Below are positions 1 through 13,300 of a stretch of DNA of 64,000 nt, in pieces (within the stretch, counting starts at the first letter, position 1; the number at the start of each line of letters is the position of its first letter). Where the stretch lies: positions 1,740,001 to 1,804,000 of the forward strand of contig JAUPFP010000014.1 of the NCBI GenBank assembly GCA_036925085.1, written 5' to 3'. The DNA is from Brachycybe producta (lineage: Eukaryota > Arthropoda > Diplopoda > Playtdesmida > Andrognathidae). The notes under the pieces are model-generated. The model saw nothing but the letters and a program-made list of their open reading frames with translations. It was not told where the DNA came from and did not search any database. A program made the translations under genes and the position numbers.

Positions 1-258
1 GCCCAAGAGCCAATTGTGAAGTGACAATCTTCCGATCAACCAACAATTTATAATTTTTTTAAATCAAAAACACTGTTTAGAGGCTAGTATTCTAGTTGAC
101 ATCTATATTAGTAACCAGACATTAGCCTCTGACCAGTCATTTTGATTTAAAAAAAAAATATAAAATTGCTCCAATGATAATGCTTACTTCCACAATTGGC
201 ACTTGGGCCACAAATTGAGAAACGTTTTTGCTTGATATCTGCATAAAAATCCGAGCCC
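1..258. mobile_element. Family D MITE, copy 1 (cut by window start)
   Basis: Ends with GCATAAAAATCCGAGCCC followed by TA. It shares the GGTTAGAGGCTAG core, the inverted CTAGCCTC arm and the CACTTGGGCCACAAATTGAG arm with copies at 16120, 33181, 38009, 40278 and 54682. The TA flank suggests a Tc1/mariner-type origin. Confidence 0.75.
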
Positions 259-260
259 TA

Positions 261-1435
261 TTGATTAAGAGAGTTACCTCTTCTAGTTTTTAAAATACTT
301 TCAAGTTTCTCATCTAAAATACAAATAGTTCGAAAGCTGGTTTGACATTTCAGAAATAATGGAAAAATTCTGCAATAAAAAAATCGTATTTTGATTATTT
401 TTCTGATCAATTTGGGGGTGGACGAACTGGGGTATCGAAATGCATCATCTTGTGGTCAAATAATGTTGTTTTGGGGGGGGCTGACTACCTTTAAAACAGT
501 AAAAACCCCAGCTGTTACCTTAGAAAATAAACAATTCCAAGGGACTGTCTCTCGTTCTCGAGGAGCCGAAATAGCTTCTTCTTAGAGATTTTTATAGAAT
601 CTTAAGATTCCAAAGCAGTTCGGAATTATGATTAGAGACGATGATGATGTTCCCCCCCCCCCCCCCCCCCCCAAAGAAAGAAAAAAAAATGATGATGATT
701 TTGGGCTCCCTTTGACGTCATAAGCTTCTACTTTTGACATTTTCCTCTGTTTCTCTCTTTCTGTCTTGTCTATATATAAAATACGAGAAGAAAAAAAAGG
801 ATTTTTAGGATTTTTCGATCGACCGATTTTGTTCTCGTATTTGTTGTATTCGTTTTCGGTAAGAAGAGAGAGGGGTTTAATTGATTTTAAACCTTCTAGT
901 CTGCTGCAACCTGTTACATTTACGGATCTTGTTTCTCACTTTCTCGAGTCTCTTTCTCGAGATTTACTTGGATTATTTATATATTTTTGCATAAATGCAA
1001 AATGATAAAGTTAGCCTCCTCCATTTCCTAAGAATCTTTGTTTTTTTTTTCTCTCATTTCTAGTTTTGTAAAAAAAAAATATTCTGACACTTGTGTGTCC
1101 GGTTTTACAATATTTGTCAATCAGCTTTTTGATCAATTCTTGTTACTCTTACGAGATCTGTATTATAGAATGTTATTTAATAACTGAAGCTGAGAAACTG
1201 AAGACTGAAGAAACTGAGCAATTAACTTGTGACAGAATTTTTCTGCGCATGTGCGCCGTCGCCGCACATTGAAATGTATTACTTTCACATACGCAGTAAT
1301 ACATCTCAAAATGGCGGCTATCAAGTAACCGGTTAAAATAAGAGAAGCTTTCAGTCCAAGGTCATGAAATTCTGTCACAGCAACTTCAAAGGCGCCGCAT
1401 GAGAGTTTCCCTTCTGTATGTCTCCTTATTCTGTG
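261..1435. other. No gene seen
   Basis: AT-rich non-coding sequence with a poly-C run (653-672) and the arm of a family E repeat near 281-345 (GAGAGTTACCTCTTCTAG). Open frames here are short and unsupported. Confidence 0.5.
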
Positions 1436-1437
1436 GC

Positions 1438-1741
1438 TTAAGAGAGCTCCATAGAAAAATGCAAGGTAGATGGCGCTTGCAACCTTCATAGGTGGCGCCA
1501 ACTACACTCGTAGCCAATTAGTTGAAATAGAATGCAGCCTCTTTTAGCTCTAAAAAGCGTCCAAAACAACCTTAATTATCAGCACGTGGACAAACTTACT
1601 CAGAGAGCACGTGTAGAGAAATAGTGATGACGCAATTAAGTTTGCCACGTGCAAAAAAAAAGGAAGGTGAGTCAAGAGTTGAAGAAGTGTCAGTACATTT
1701 CTATGGAAGGAAGGGCTAGTGGCGCCATCTAATGTTACAGG
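1438..1741. repeat. Family F repeat, copy 1
   Basis: A ~300-bp element beginning AGAGCTCCATAGAAAAATGC and ending in GTGGCGCCATCTAATG. It has short AGATGGCGC/GCGCCATCT ends and GCACGTG/CACGTGC inner motifs, and recurs at 4868-5173 and 10015-10332. Confidence 0.7.
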
Positions 1742-2034
1742 GACCAATTTCTTCTGAAACTGCAGAATAACCAGAGTTCGAAAAACAAAGCAGAATTCAT
1801 TGACTTTTTTTTTTGCTGAAAAGTGTAGATTTTCGTTTAAGTTTCAGGTGAACAAACAGAATAAAAACAAGGTTTTTTCTTTTTAAAACGTTCCTTAATC
1901 CAAAGTGAAACTTAAAAACTCTCCATAGATATTACTATAGAATATTTTGTTTTGCTTCATGGTTTAAGCTTAACTTTATTTTAAGAAACGTTTTTGAATA
2001 CGGGGTTGAGTCTTGAAACAAAAGTTTCGTTGCA

Positions 2035-3520
2035 ACTTACTAGACGAGACTTTTTTGTTTATAGAAACAAGTTTTGTTGATAAGACTTTTTTGTCTCGGA
2101 ACAAAACCTGTTCCATTGCCAAAAACATTTCTCGGTCTCGGAACAAAACCTGTTCCATTGCCAAAAACATTTCTCGGTCTCGGAACGAAACCTGTTCCAT
2201 TGCCAAAAACATTTCTCGGTCTCGGAACGAAACCTGTTCCATTGCCAAAAACATTTCTCGGTCTCGGAACAAAACCTGTTCCATTGCCAAAAGCATTTCT
2301 CGGTCTCGGAACAAAACCTGTTTCATTGCTAAAAACATTTCTCGGGCTCGGAACAAAACCTGTTCCATTGCCAAAAACATTTCTCGGTCTCGGAACGAAA
2401 CCTGTTTCATTGCTAAAAACATTTCTCGGGCTCGGAACAAAACCTGTTCCATTGCCAAAAACATTTCTCGGTCTCGGAACGAAACCTGTTCCATTGCCAA
2501 AAACATTTCTCGGTCTCGGAACAAAACCTGTTCCATTGCCAAAAGCATTTCTCGGTCTCGGAACAAAACCTGTTTCATTGCCAAAAACATTTCTCGGTCT
2601 CGGAACGAAACCTGTTCCATTGCCAAAAGCATTTCTCGGTCTCGGAACGAAACCTGTTTCATTGCCAAAAACATTTCTCGGTCTCGGAACGAAACCTGTT
2701 CCATTGCCAAAAACATTTCTCGGTCTCGGAACGAAACCTGTTTCATTGCCAAAAACATTTCTCGGTCTCGGAACGAAACCTGTTCCATTGCCAAAAACAT
2801 TTCTCGGTCTCGGAACGAAACCTGTTCCATTGCCAAAAACATTTCTCGGTCTCGGAACGAAACCTGTTCCATTGCCAAAAACATTTCTCGGTCTCGGAAC
2901 AAAACCTGTTCCATTGCCAAAAACATTTCTCGGTCTCGGAACAAAACCTGTTCCATTGCCAAAAACATTTCTCGGTCTCGGAACAAAACCTGTTCCATTG
3001 CCAAAAACATTTCTCGGTCTCGGAACAAAACCTGTTTCATTGCCAAAAACATTTCTCGGTCTCGGAACAAAACCTGTTCCATTGCCAAAAACATTTCTCG
3101 GTCTCGGAACGAAACCTGTTCCATTGCCAAAAACATTTCTCGGTCTCGGAACGAAACCTGTTCCATTGCCAAAAACATTTCTCGGTCTCGGAACGAAACC
3201 TGTTCCATTGCCAAAAACATTTCTCGGTCTCGGAACGAAACCTGTTCCATTGCCAAAAACATTTCTCGGTCTCGGAACGAAACCTGTTCCATTGCCAAAA
3301 ACATTTCTCGGTCTCGGAACGAAACCTGTTCCATTGCCAAAAACATTTCTCGGTCTCGGAACGAAACCTGTTCCATTGCCAAAAACATTTCTCGGTCTCG
3401 GAACAAAACCTGTTCCATTGCCAAAAACATTTCTCGGTCTCGGAACGAAACCTGTTTCATTGCCAACTTACTTGACAAGACTTTTTTGTTTATGGAAACA
3501 AGTTTTGTTGCTAGGAAAGA
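2035..3520. repeat. 42-bp minisatellite, about 33 copies, with repeated flanks
   Basis: The core at about 2098-3465 is built from a 42-bp unit (GGTCTCGGAACRAAACCTGT then TYCATTGCCAAAARCATTTC TC). Both sides carry a diverged direct repeat (ACTTACT-GA-AAGACTTTTTTG..., 2035-2090 and 3466-3520), as if the array grew between two copies of one older sequence. Units differ at a few positions and variants recur in blocks. Each unit has a small GGAAC/GTTCC inverted repeat. It lies 0.7 kb upstream of the stomatin ATG. Three reading frames stay open only because 42 is divisible by three. Confidence 0.95.
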
Positions 3521-4215
3521 CTTTTTGGTTTTCGAAACAAAACTTAAGTTTCATTGTCAGAAAAAAAAGGTATGTTTTTGCAATTTGAGAAACAAAACAG
3601 ATTGTTGCTGAAGACAAGTATCTCTTTATCTTTTTCTTATATAAAACAGAAAAGAAAAATGGAATTTCTTGTCGTCACGAAACTTTTATCATAAAGAATG
3701 AAAACAATGTTTACATTTTTCTATTGAAAAACATAATAACGATTCCAAGTCTAGTTTCCATTAGCAACAAACAATGTCAGTTTGCGTGAAAAAAAAAAGA
3801 AACAACATGTAGTGGGATCCATAATTGATTATTTTTGCCCATCTTTATTAAAATCTATATTTATGGCGTATCGAAAATGACTAAAACATATGGATTTGTA
3901 TTTGGTGAAAATATCCTTTCTTAAAAAGGGAAGTAGATATTTCTTTTCTCAAGGACCTTGTGAGGGGTTTTTTTTTTTTTTTTTTTTGGCTTTTGTCACT
4001 GGTTTTATGATTGTTGTTACTCTCAGGTAAAAATCGGTTTCGTGTCGTCATCACTTTTTATTGCCTAATTTTCATTTTTTTTACGTTTCTTTCAATTGGT
4101 TGCCATTTGTTGCTTCATTTTTAATCAACAAGACGGTTTCCATCGTCTTTTTATTTTTAATTATAAAAACACAAAACAACGCAAACCGAAAGTTGAATTT
4201 TGACGGTTGAAAAAA
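3521..4215. other. Upstream region of the stomatin-like gene
   Basis: No gene or clear repeat. Holds T-rich runs (3967-3988) and presumably the promoter and 5' UTR, but no convincing TATA box or initiator was identified. Confidence 0.4.
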
Positions 4216-4333
4216 ATGGAAAATGGTAAAGAAGAAGAAGGTCCTCACGAAATGACACCTGTTACTCCCATTGTAACTCGTAATAATAATTCTCGTATAA
4301 ATTTTAATAATCAACCGGATGATTTAGCTACTG
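4216..4333 (+). CDS. STOM: Stomatin-like exon 1 (residues 1-39 plus one base)
   Basis: Starts at the ATG of MENGKEEEG and ends DDLAT plus one base before a GTAAGT donor at 4334. This is the least conserved part of the family, a polar N-terminus. The call depends on its phase fitting exon 2, where the split codon gives Ala40, and on it being the nearest in-frame ATG with a strong donor. An alternative first exon elsewhere in the 8.8-kb intron cannot be excluded. Confidence 0.75.
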
Positions 4334-7300
4334 GTAAGTCTCGAACTTAATTAAAAGCTTTTTTAATGTCAATTTTTTTCTAATTGAAAATCATAATTAT
4401 GTGTAAATACCTTGTACACAGTCATGAGTTAAATGCATTGAAATTAAATGTGTTTAGGTGAATTATACGGAATCCAGTTAAGGACACATGAACACCAAAT
4501 AAAAATTGACTTTAATTATTAATATTTTAAATTGAAATACTAAATCAATATTTTGTCAATAGTTTCTATATTATATTTAAGTTAATTAACTCAATATTTT
4601 TCAGATTAATTAACTGAATAAATTGAATTCGACATATTGTTTGTTTGTCCTTCACAGGGCTCTGTAGAACGTGTTTAGTATTTAAATGCATTTAACTGTG
4701 TATGGGTGTATGTGTGTAATGGGTTTGTTGGGTGGTTCGACATTGAAAAGAGGCGGAGTATGTGACGTCAGACTACATAACCAACCAATTAGAAGTTGCC
4801 GTTGGTCATAACAAGGGCGGTGCCAAATGAAGTTCTCCTTGATTTATAACTGCCTGTTAACTTTATTACTTAAGGGAGCTTCATAGAAAAAATACTTGTG
4901 CAAATGCAAGGTAGATGGCGCTTGCAACCCCTCCATAGGTGGCCAACTACACTCGCCGCCAATTAGTTGAAATCGAATGCAGCCTTTTAGCTCTAAAAGC
5001 GCGTCCAAAACCTTAATTATCAGAGCACGTGGACAAACTTATACCCAGAACAACATATAAGTGAAGAGAGAGCACGTGTAGAGAAATAGCGATGACGCAA
5101 TTAAGTTTGCCACGTGAAAAAAGTCAGTACATTTCTATGGGAGGAGGGCTAGTGGTGCCATCTAATGCTACACGCACAAAATAAATGATCTACTTGCATT
5201 CTTAAGGTGGCATTATAGGTATTCATTTTTCCTTTTTTTTCTCTCTCTCCGCCAGATGGCGCTACTATAATGTCTTTCAAGTGCATAATGAAGACAGGCA
5301 TTTAGAAATCGGGATGAACAGAAGTTGGCTCCGCTCTTGTAATGACGAACGCAATTTCTAATTGGTTGGTTATGTAGTCTGACGTCACATGCTCCGCCCT
5401 TTTCAACGTCAAACCACACAACAAACCAATTAGAAGTTGCCGGTTGTCATAAAAACTAAAAAGGGCGGAGCCAACTTGTGTTCGTCCCGATTTCTAAATG
5501 CATGTTAATGAAGAGAGATACTTGAATGTGTTTTAGAAAATAGAAGGGCAGTTCAATCACTTAAGGGTATTTTCCTGTTTGATATATCTTTCAAAATCAA
5601 CTTTTTATGTTAGTTTGAAAATGATCGAACCTTTAAGCAAACGTTATTCTTAATTTTTTGTCTGTAAAAACGCTTATTTTGAAAGATAATATCAAACATG
5701 AAAATACTCCTAAGTACGGAGCCCTGCAAAGGACATGCGAGATTTTTTTTTAAATCTCGACATTTCCACTTTTTCCAGAATCTCGACATTTCGACTTTAA
5801 TCTCGACATTTCGACTTTAATCTCGACATTTCGACTTTTAATCTCTTATTCGGCCATGTTAATTATGCCATGTTGTGCGCACCATACTCTAATAATTAAA
5901 TTATTGCAAGCGCCCTCTTTTAGCAGCAATAATTTAATTATTAGAGTATGGTGCGCACAACATGGCATAATTAACATGACCGAATAAGAGATTAAAAGTC
6001 GAAATGTCGAGATTTCAAAAAAAAAAATCTCGCCTGTCCTTTACAGGGCTCCGTACCTAAGTGATTATTGAGCTACTCTTCTAGTTTTCTCTAACTTTCG
6101 TTTCTCATTTTGTAATGCGCTCATTATAAAATGCTAGCATGAAATTATTGATTAACGATAGATCCATTTGATCAAATTGTATAAAATTAAATTCGAAATA
6201 TATATAAAAAAAACATTTCTGTTATTCACATTTGGTTTCGTATCGAGTTAACAGGTTATTTCGGGTTTTGTAATATCGTAAATAATGTAGCACTTTACTT
6301 AATAAATATAAAATCGATGTTAATGGGTTTTTGATGTGATGAAAAATGCATGAAACATGCAACCACTTGTAACTTTTGTAAGTGACACAATGAATGTCGA
6401 ATATTAGACGGGCATCTGTAGACAGCTTCAGAATTTCCTTGACTCCGCCCCTTTTATGAGCGTCAGACCAAATGTCAACCAATTAGAAATAAAAAGGGCG
6501 GGTCATGTGGCATCAGACCTAGTAACAAACCAATTAGAAATTGATGATGCTCATAATAGGGTGGAGCCAAAAAAATTCTGAAGCTGTCTACAGATGCCTG
6601 TGAATATAAGCGACTAAAACAGAATAAGAGCTACTTTGTGGCGCTACATATAAGACGGGCATCTGTAGATGGCTTCAGAATTTCCTTGACTCCGCCCCTT
6701 TTATGAGCGTCTGACCAAATATCAACCAATTAGAAATTGAAAAGGGTGGGACATGTGACATACATTGAAGTAACAAACCAATTAGAAATTGATGATGCTC
6801 ATAAAAGGGTGGAGCCAAAAAAAAATTCTGAAGCTGTCTACAGATGCCTGTGAATATAAGCGACTAAAACAGAATAAGAGCTACTTTGTGGCGCTGCATA
6901 TGACAGGCATATCTCTGCCCAGCACTAGAATTTCGTTTGCCTCGCCTCTTTTATGAGCGTCAGGCCAAATATCAACCAATTAGAAATTGAAAAGTGTGGG
7001 ACATGTGACATCCATTGAAGTAACAAACCAATTAGAAATTGATGACACAAAGTGGTGTTAAGAGTGGACCACTGATTTGATCTTGATTATAACTAACAAA
7101 TATATATGGTGGTCGCCACTTGTGGTAGTACTCAACCACTCATTGCTGCTACTGTGGTGCAAATTAAAACGGTGGTCTTGGTTTCTCGTGCGATTATACC
7201 ACGCTCTATTTAATCAATAGTAAAAACGACCATTTTATGTGGCGCCACACAGTGGTCCGTGTGAGATGTTGTTGGTTGTTTTTTTGCTTTTAATTGTTAT

Positions 7301-10300
7301 GTCTATCCGGGATTATTACGTCTTTTGCTGCCGACGCATTTTCTTTCTTTTTTTGACGTGTTGCAATTATTTTTTTCTAGCTTCTTAATTGTTGTCATTG
7401 ACGTTTTTGCCTTTCATTAGAATTGTAACTTATGGTATATTAGATTATTATAGGATGTTTTAAAATTTACCATTAGAAATGTTATAAAATATACAAATGA
7501 AAGGCGGAGTACAATTGAAATGTTGGAACTCCCGGTTAATTTGCATTTCGAGAGCCAACATCGAGAAGAAATTGGAAAGTGGATTATTATTATTATTACT
7601 AGTGGGGTTTACTCGTCATAAATGACGGGAGCAAAATTCACAGGCAATTGTGCCCAGCATTAGAATTTCTTTTCCTCCGCCATTTTATGACGTCAGACCA
7701 AGTAACAAACCCAATTAGAAATTGATGACGTTCATAAAAGGGCGGAGCAAAAGAAATTCTAATGCTGGGCACAGTTGCCCGTGATAAACTGTAGTTTAAT
7801 TTTGCTACTATTATCCCCTCCCCTTTTTATATTTGAAAGAGAAAATAGTTTTTCATTTTCGCTGGTGTGCACATGCGCGTCGTTTGTTCCTTTTTTTACT
7901 ACTTTCATTTCAATTTCAGTCCCCCCTCCCACTTTTTCTCCCTCCACGTCTCTCTCTCTCTTCCCCCCTCTACACTTTCTAACCTTTCTTTGTCAGCTTG
8001 ATGTGGATGGGAAATAAAGTCGGGTCCACATTAAGCTGACAAAAATGCAACATATAGAGTTCGAGAGACAAAAATAAAACAAAAAATGCCAGAAAAAAAA
8101 ATCTGATTTTGAAAACACGTTGTTGTTTTACACTCTGCAGACAACAGTTGACAAAATATTGCATAATACAAAGACAAAACAAAAACAAAAATCGCAGAAA
8201 TGTTTTAGAATTGTCGCCAATTTGTCTCCAATCGCTTGAGTTTCTGTTTTTATCAGCTTGATGTGGAGCGAGCATTAGAAACTAGAAGAGTAAATGCATC
8301 ACTTCAAGGTGGCTGTGTAGATATTTCTTTTGCTTTTATTCTCCACCAGATGGCGCCACTGCTGTGGCTATTATGTTCTATAGGAGGTCGCTTCCCCTTC
8401 CACTCGCAGTTTTGAGAAAATTTATATTTTTCAAGCGAACGTTTTTCAGAAGAGAGATAACGAAAAAAGTGTTTTAAAAACTAGAATAGTTGGTAATAAT
8501 GCTAAGTTTTTTTTTTTTTGATGATATCTTTCAAATTTTTTTATGATATTTGGAAAAGGCCGAAAATATATAAAAAAGTTTATTTTGAGCTTTTTGATCG
8601 AAAATACAATGAACACATCCGGATTGGTTTTTCCACTTTCGACTTTTCAAGATGAAGAATTTTTTTTTTTAAGAAAATCTTGTTTTTCTAGTCTTTTAGC
8701 TTTAGAAGTAACTTTTAAATTCAATTCAAAATTGACTTAAAAAATGGAAGAGTGACAATATTAGAATATTTTGTTTTCATGTTTTTTTTATATCTTTGAA
8801 AATAAACTTTTTATGACAGTTTGAAAAAAGGCCGAAAATATATAAAAAGTTTATTTTCAAAGATATCAACATGAAAACAAAATAATCTAGTATTGTCAAT
8901 CACTCTTCTATTTTTTAAGTCAAAAAGTTCAGTTAAAAAGTTCATCTTGAAAGTCGAAAGTGGAAAAACCAATCCGGATGTGTGTTCATTGTATTTTCGA
9001 TCAAAAAGCTCAAAATGAATCGGAGAACACAATAGAAACATATAAAGTAGAGACAACATAATGTCATTTTATTTGTTTGGAAAAGAACCTTAAGGCCCTA
9101 CTTAAAGGCCCTTCTGAAAGATCTTGTCTTTCAAGAGTTTTAAGTCGAAATAAACACAAATGGCAAAGTTTTCTTTCAGACAGTTTTTGCTTTCTTTTTT
9201 CCTAAGAATTTTTATTAAAAATGTCTGACCCTTTTTTTTTCCTTCAAAATACTCACTTATTGCATTCTAGAAATGCAATTTGTGTGATGTTACTTGTAAA
9301 ACTCCATTAGATCTGTAGTTATTTCTAACTTTCAGAATCGAAATTTTAAAGTGTTCTAGAAACTAGAAGGGTAGCTCCAATCCAATCACTTAAAGAGGCA
9401 TTTTCATGTTGATATCTTTCAAAATAAGCTTTTTATGTCAAGTTTGAAAGACAGAGGTAGTTAGAAATAGGTGAAAACATCAGTTGGATCTGCCTTTGTT
9501 ATGACTGGCAACTTCTAATTGGCTGGTTATGTAGTCTGACGTTGAAAAGGGCGGAGCATGTGACGTCAGACTTCATAACCAGCCAATTAGAAGTTGCCGG
9601 TCGTCATAACAAGGGCGGAGCCAACTGAAGTTTTTACCTATTTTTAACTGCCTGTGTTTGAAAGTGACTCAACTTTAAGCAGAAGATATTTTTTTTTGGA
9701 ATTTTCATCTTCATAAAGTTTATTTTGTACGGAGCCCTTTAAAGGATATGAGAGATTTTTTTTTTAAATCTCGACAAGTTTTATTCGACCATGTTAATTA
9801 TGTCATGTTGTGCACACCATACTCTTAATAATTAAATTATTGCTGCTACAAGAGGGCGCTTGCAATAATTTAATTACTAGAGTTTGGTGTGTACAACTTG
9901 GCATAATTTAAAAGGCCGAATAAAACAAATAAAAAGTCGAAATGTCGAGATTTAAAAAAAAAATCTCGCATGTCCTTTACAGGGCTTCGTAATTTTGAAA
10001 TATATCAACATGTGACTTAAAGAGAACTCCATAGAAAAATACTTTCGTAACTGCAAGGTAGATGGCGCCTGCAACCTCTCATAGGTGGCCAAAGCTACAC
10101 TCCTCGCCAATTAGTTGAAATCGAACCAAAACGACCTTAATTACGAGCACGTGACAAACTTATACTCAAGAACACAATATGTGATGAGAGAGAGCACGTG
10201 TAGAGAAATAGTGATGACGCAATTAAGTTTGCCACGTGCAAAAACAAAAGGAAGAAGGTGAGTCAAGAGTTGAAGAGTGTCTGTAGTATATTTCTATGGG

Positions 10301-13300
10301 AGGAGGACTAGTGGCGCCATCTAACGCTACATGTACCAAAAAATAAATGATTGGTTTACCTCATGAGAAACACTGAAATGGTTTTTCAACTATAGTAATT
10401 TCAGAAAGGTTGTCTGATGCAAAATATACAACAACAAAAAAAGTGTATTTTGCAATCCGCAACTAAATTAAAGAACTATTTTTAAATAAAATCTCGAGAG
10501 AAATTATTTCTGGTTCTATTTTTGCACAATGACGTCACTCTACTTGTAGATGTAATATCTAAATTGATTTTATATGCACATTTATATGCAAATTAGGTTT
10601 CATATTCAAATTATATAATACAAAACGGGAGAGAGTGAAAAGAAAACAAAACAAAAAAAAATATTACATTGAGAAAGAAAGAAAAAAATGAAAACAATGG
10701 CAAAAATTCCGATAGAAAAAACTCATTAAGAATTCATTCAATTATGTGGAATATTCAATTTTTCATTGTTAAAAAATGATAATAACCACAAAGGTGATAA
10801 TATCAACAAAACCATGAATGTGATAACAGGCGTTTGAATCCAGCACAAAAAATTCGTTTGCCCCGCCCTTTTATGAGCGTCAGACGAAACATGAATCAAT
10901 TAGAAATTGCCCTTGCCTCAAAAGGGGCGGGGCTTGTGATATCATTACAGACACAGGCATGTAAAGACAGAGAGATACAGTCGTTTGCTTCGCCCCTTTT
11001 ATGAGCGTCAGACAACATAACAAACCAATTAGAAATTGATGACGCTCATAAAAGGGCGGGGCAAACGAATTCGTTGTGTTAGATCTAAACGCCTGTTGGA
11101 TAGTTCTTTCCGCCCTTTTCAACGTCAGACTACATAATCAGCCAATTAGAAGTTGCCAGTCGTCATAACAAGGGCGGAGCCAATTTAAGTTTCGACCTAG
11201 TTCTAACTGCCTGTGTTAGAAATCGGGGAGAACTTCAATTGGCTCCGCCCTTGTTATGACGACCGGCAACTTCTAATTGATTGGTTATGTAGTCTGACGT
11301 CACATGCTCCGTCCTTTTCAACGTCGAACCACACGACAAACCAATTAGAAGTTGCCGGTCGTCATAAAAAGGTCGGAGCCAACTGAAGTTCTTCCCGATT
11401 TCTAACTGCCTGTTTTAAGACAAAAGAATTATCGAACTTTTAGTAACTATTATTGATATAAGGCTAAAACCAAGATAAATTTAAAATAGGGAAAGCAACA
11501 CTCCTTGTTAGAAAAAAAAAAACGCCAAAAGTGAGTGAAAAATCGTCTGCTTTTTGAAGCTAGAAAGACGCCATCTTGCCAAGGAGGACGACATCAATCG
11601 GGTGAATCTCGTACCGTATAGCAAGCTGTATATTCAAGGGGGGGGGACGGCTTAATTGGTGAATCTTGTACGCCTTGCGTGTAATCGTATAGTAACTGAA
11701 ACACGAAGTACAGTTTGCGCCCTCTATTGGCCACACACTCAGTTTTGACATGAAATGCTTGAGTTACCTTTGTACATTATGTATCTTGGTATGGGTTTTT
11801 TTGTTCTCTTTAATTTTGACACACTCTGTATCAAAACATAATTATAATTTTTAATTTCATTAATTACGAGCTCCAAAAACAGCTCAGAATTCCCATAGCA
11901 AAAAAAAAGGGAACAAAAGTACAAAATGCAATATTTTCTCGAAAATACATTTATAAAATGGAAAGAAAAACAAATTCTACTTTATTAGATTAAAATGGTT
12001 TTAGAAGTATAAAACAAACCTCAAACTAGAGTTATTCTGTTATTTCCAGAGCCAAAATTAACTGTAAATTTGAGTGTTTTAGAAACTAGAAGGGTAACTC
12101 AATCACTTAAGAGGTATTTTCATGTTGATATCTTTCAAAATAAACTATTTAGAGCATATAGGAACGCAAAACTTTGGTTGAATTCAGAAATACGAAGTTT
12201 AAAATAGAGAAACTTGAAAGTGTTTTAGAAACTAGAAGGGTAGCTCAATCACTTAAGAGGTATTTTCATGTTGATCAATGATCAATCTTTAAAACAAGCT
12301 TTTTATGTAATTTTTAAAATAACTTTAATTAAGTAGATGGTATTCTGTCTATTAAAAAAAAAAGTTTATTTTAAAAGATATCATCATGAAAATACAATAA
12401 TTAAGGTGGTTTCAAAGTGTAAAACATTTCTCGAACACGTGATTTTTGTGTTTTTCAGGTGCAAACTGAAGAGAAACATGAATTTGTTTTAGAAACTAGA
12501 AGGGTAACTCAATCACTAATCGGTATTTTCATGTTGTCTTTCAAAATAAGCTTTTTGTGTCACTTTGAAATGATCCAAGTTTATTTTGAAAAATAGTTAT
12601 CCTTCTAGTTTCTAAAACACTTTCATTTTTCTGAAAGACAAAAACAATAATACCTTAATTGTACACACACGTATGAGTTAAATGGATACAAATTAAATGT
12701 GTTTAGGTGAATTATACGGAATCCAGTTAAGGACATGAACACCAAATAAAAATTGACTTTATTATTAATATTTTAAATTGAAATACTAAATCAATATTTT
12801 AATGTCAATATTATATTTAAGTATTAACTCAATATTTTCAGATTAATTAACTGAATAAATTGAATTCGACATATTGTTTGTTTGTCCTTCACAGGCCTCT
12901 GTAGAAACACGTTTATTATTTAAATGCATTTAAATTAATTATCAGGTGTGTGTACTAGGTGTATAACGAGAGTTCGAGGGACATTGTTTTTACACATTAC
13001 AATTACAAAAAAAAATACACACTACAAATAGGCCTGTTGGCCTATGGCAGAGGGACCTTAAGATGCAAGTGCTGCAAGGATGCATTGTCAATATATAATT
13101 AGAAAAAAAAAATAACCTTTATTGCAAAAATATAAATGCAGTCATGAAATCTCATTGAAATGACCTTAACTTTATTGTTTAGCGATTCCCGATGGCCAAG
13201 GAATCTGTGCCTATCTTTTAATGTTGTGTAGTATCGTCCTCGTCGTGTTCACTTTTCCACTATCGTTGTGTTTCTGCGTTAAAGTCGTTCAGGAATACGA

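Noticed and set aside
2035..3520. CRISPR array
   Set aside because: Direct repeats here and at 13808, 38246 and 60348 are head-to-tail without unique spacers, in a eukaryotic context.
1976..3611. Open reading frames of about 500 codons on both strands
   Set aside because: They translate a 42-bp tandem repeat, whose length is divisible by three, in three frames at once. No start context, splice signals or non-repeat domain.
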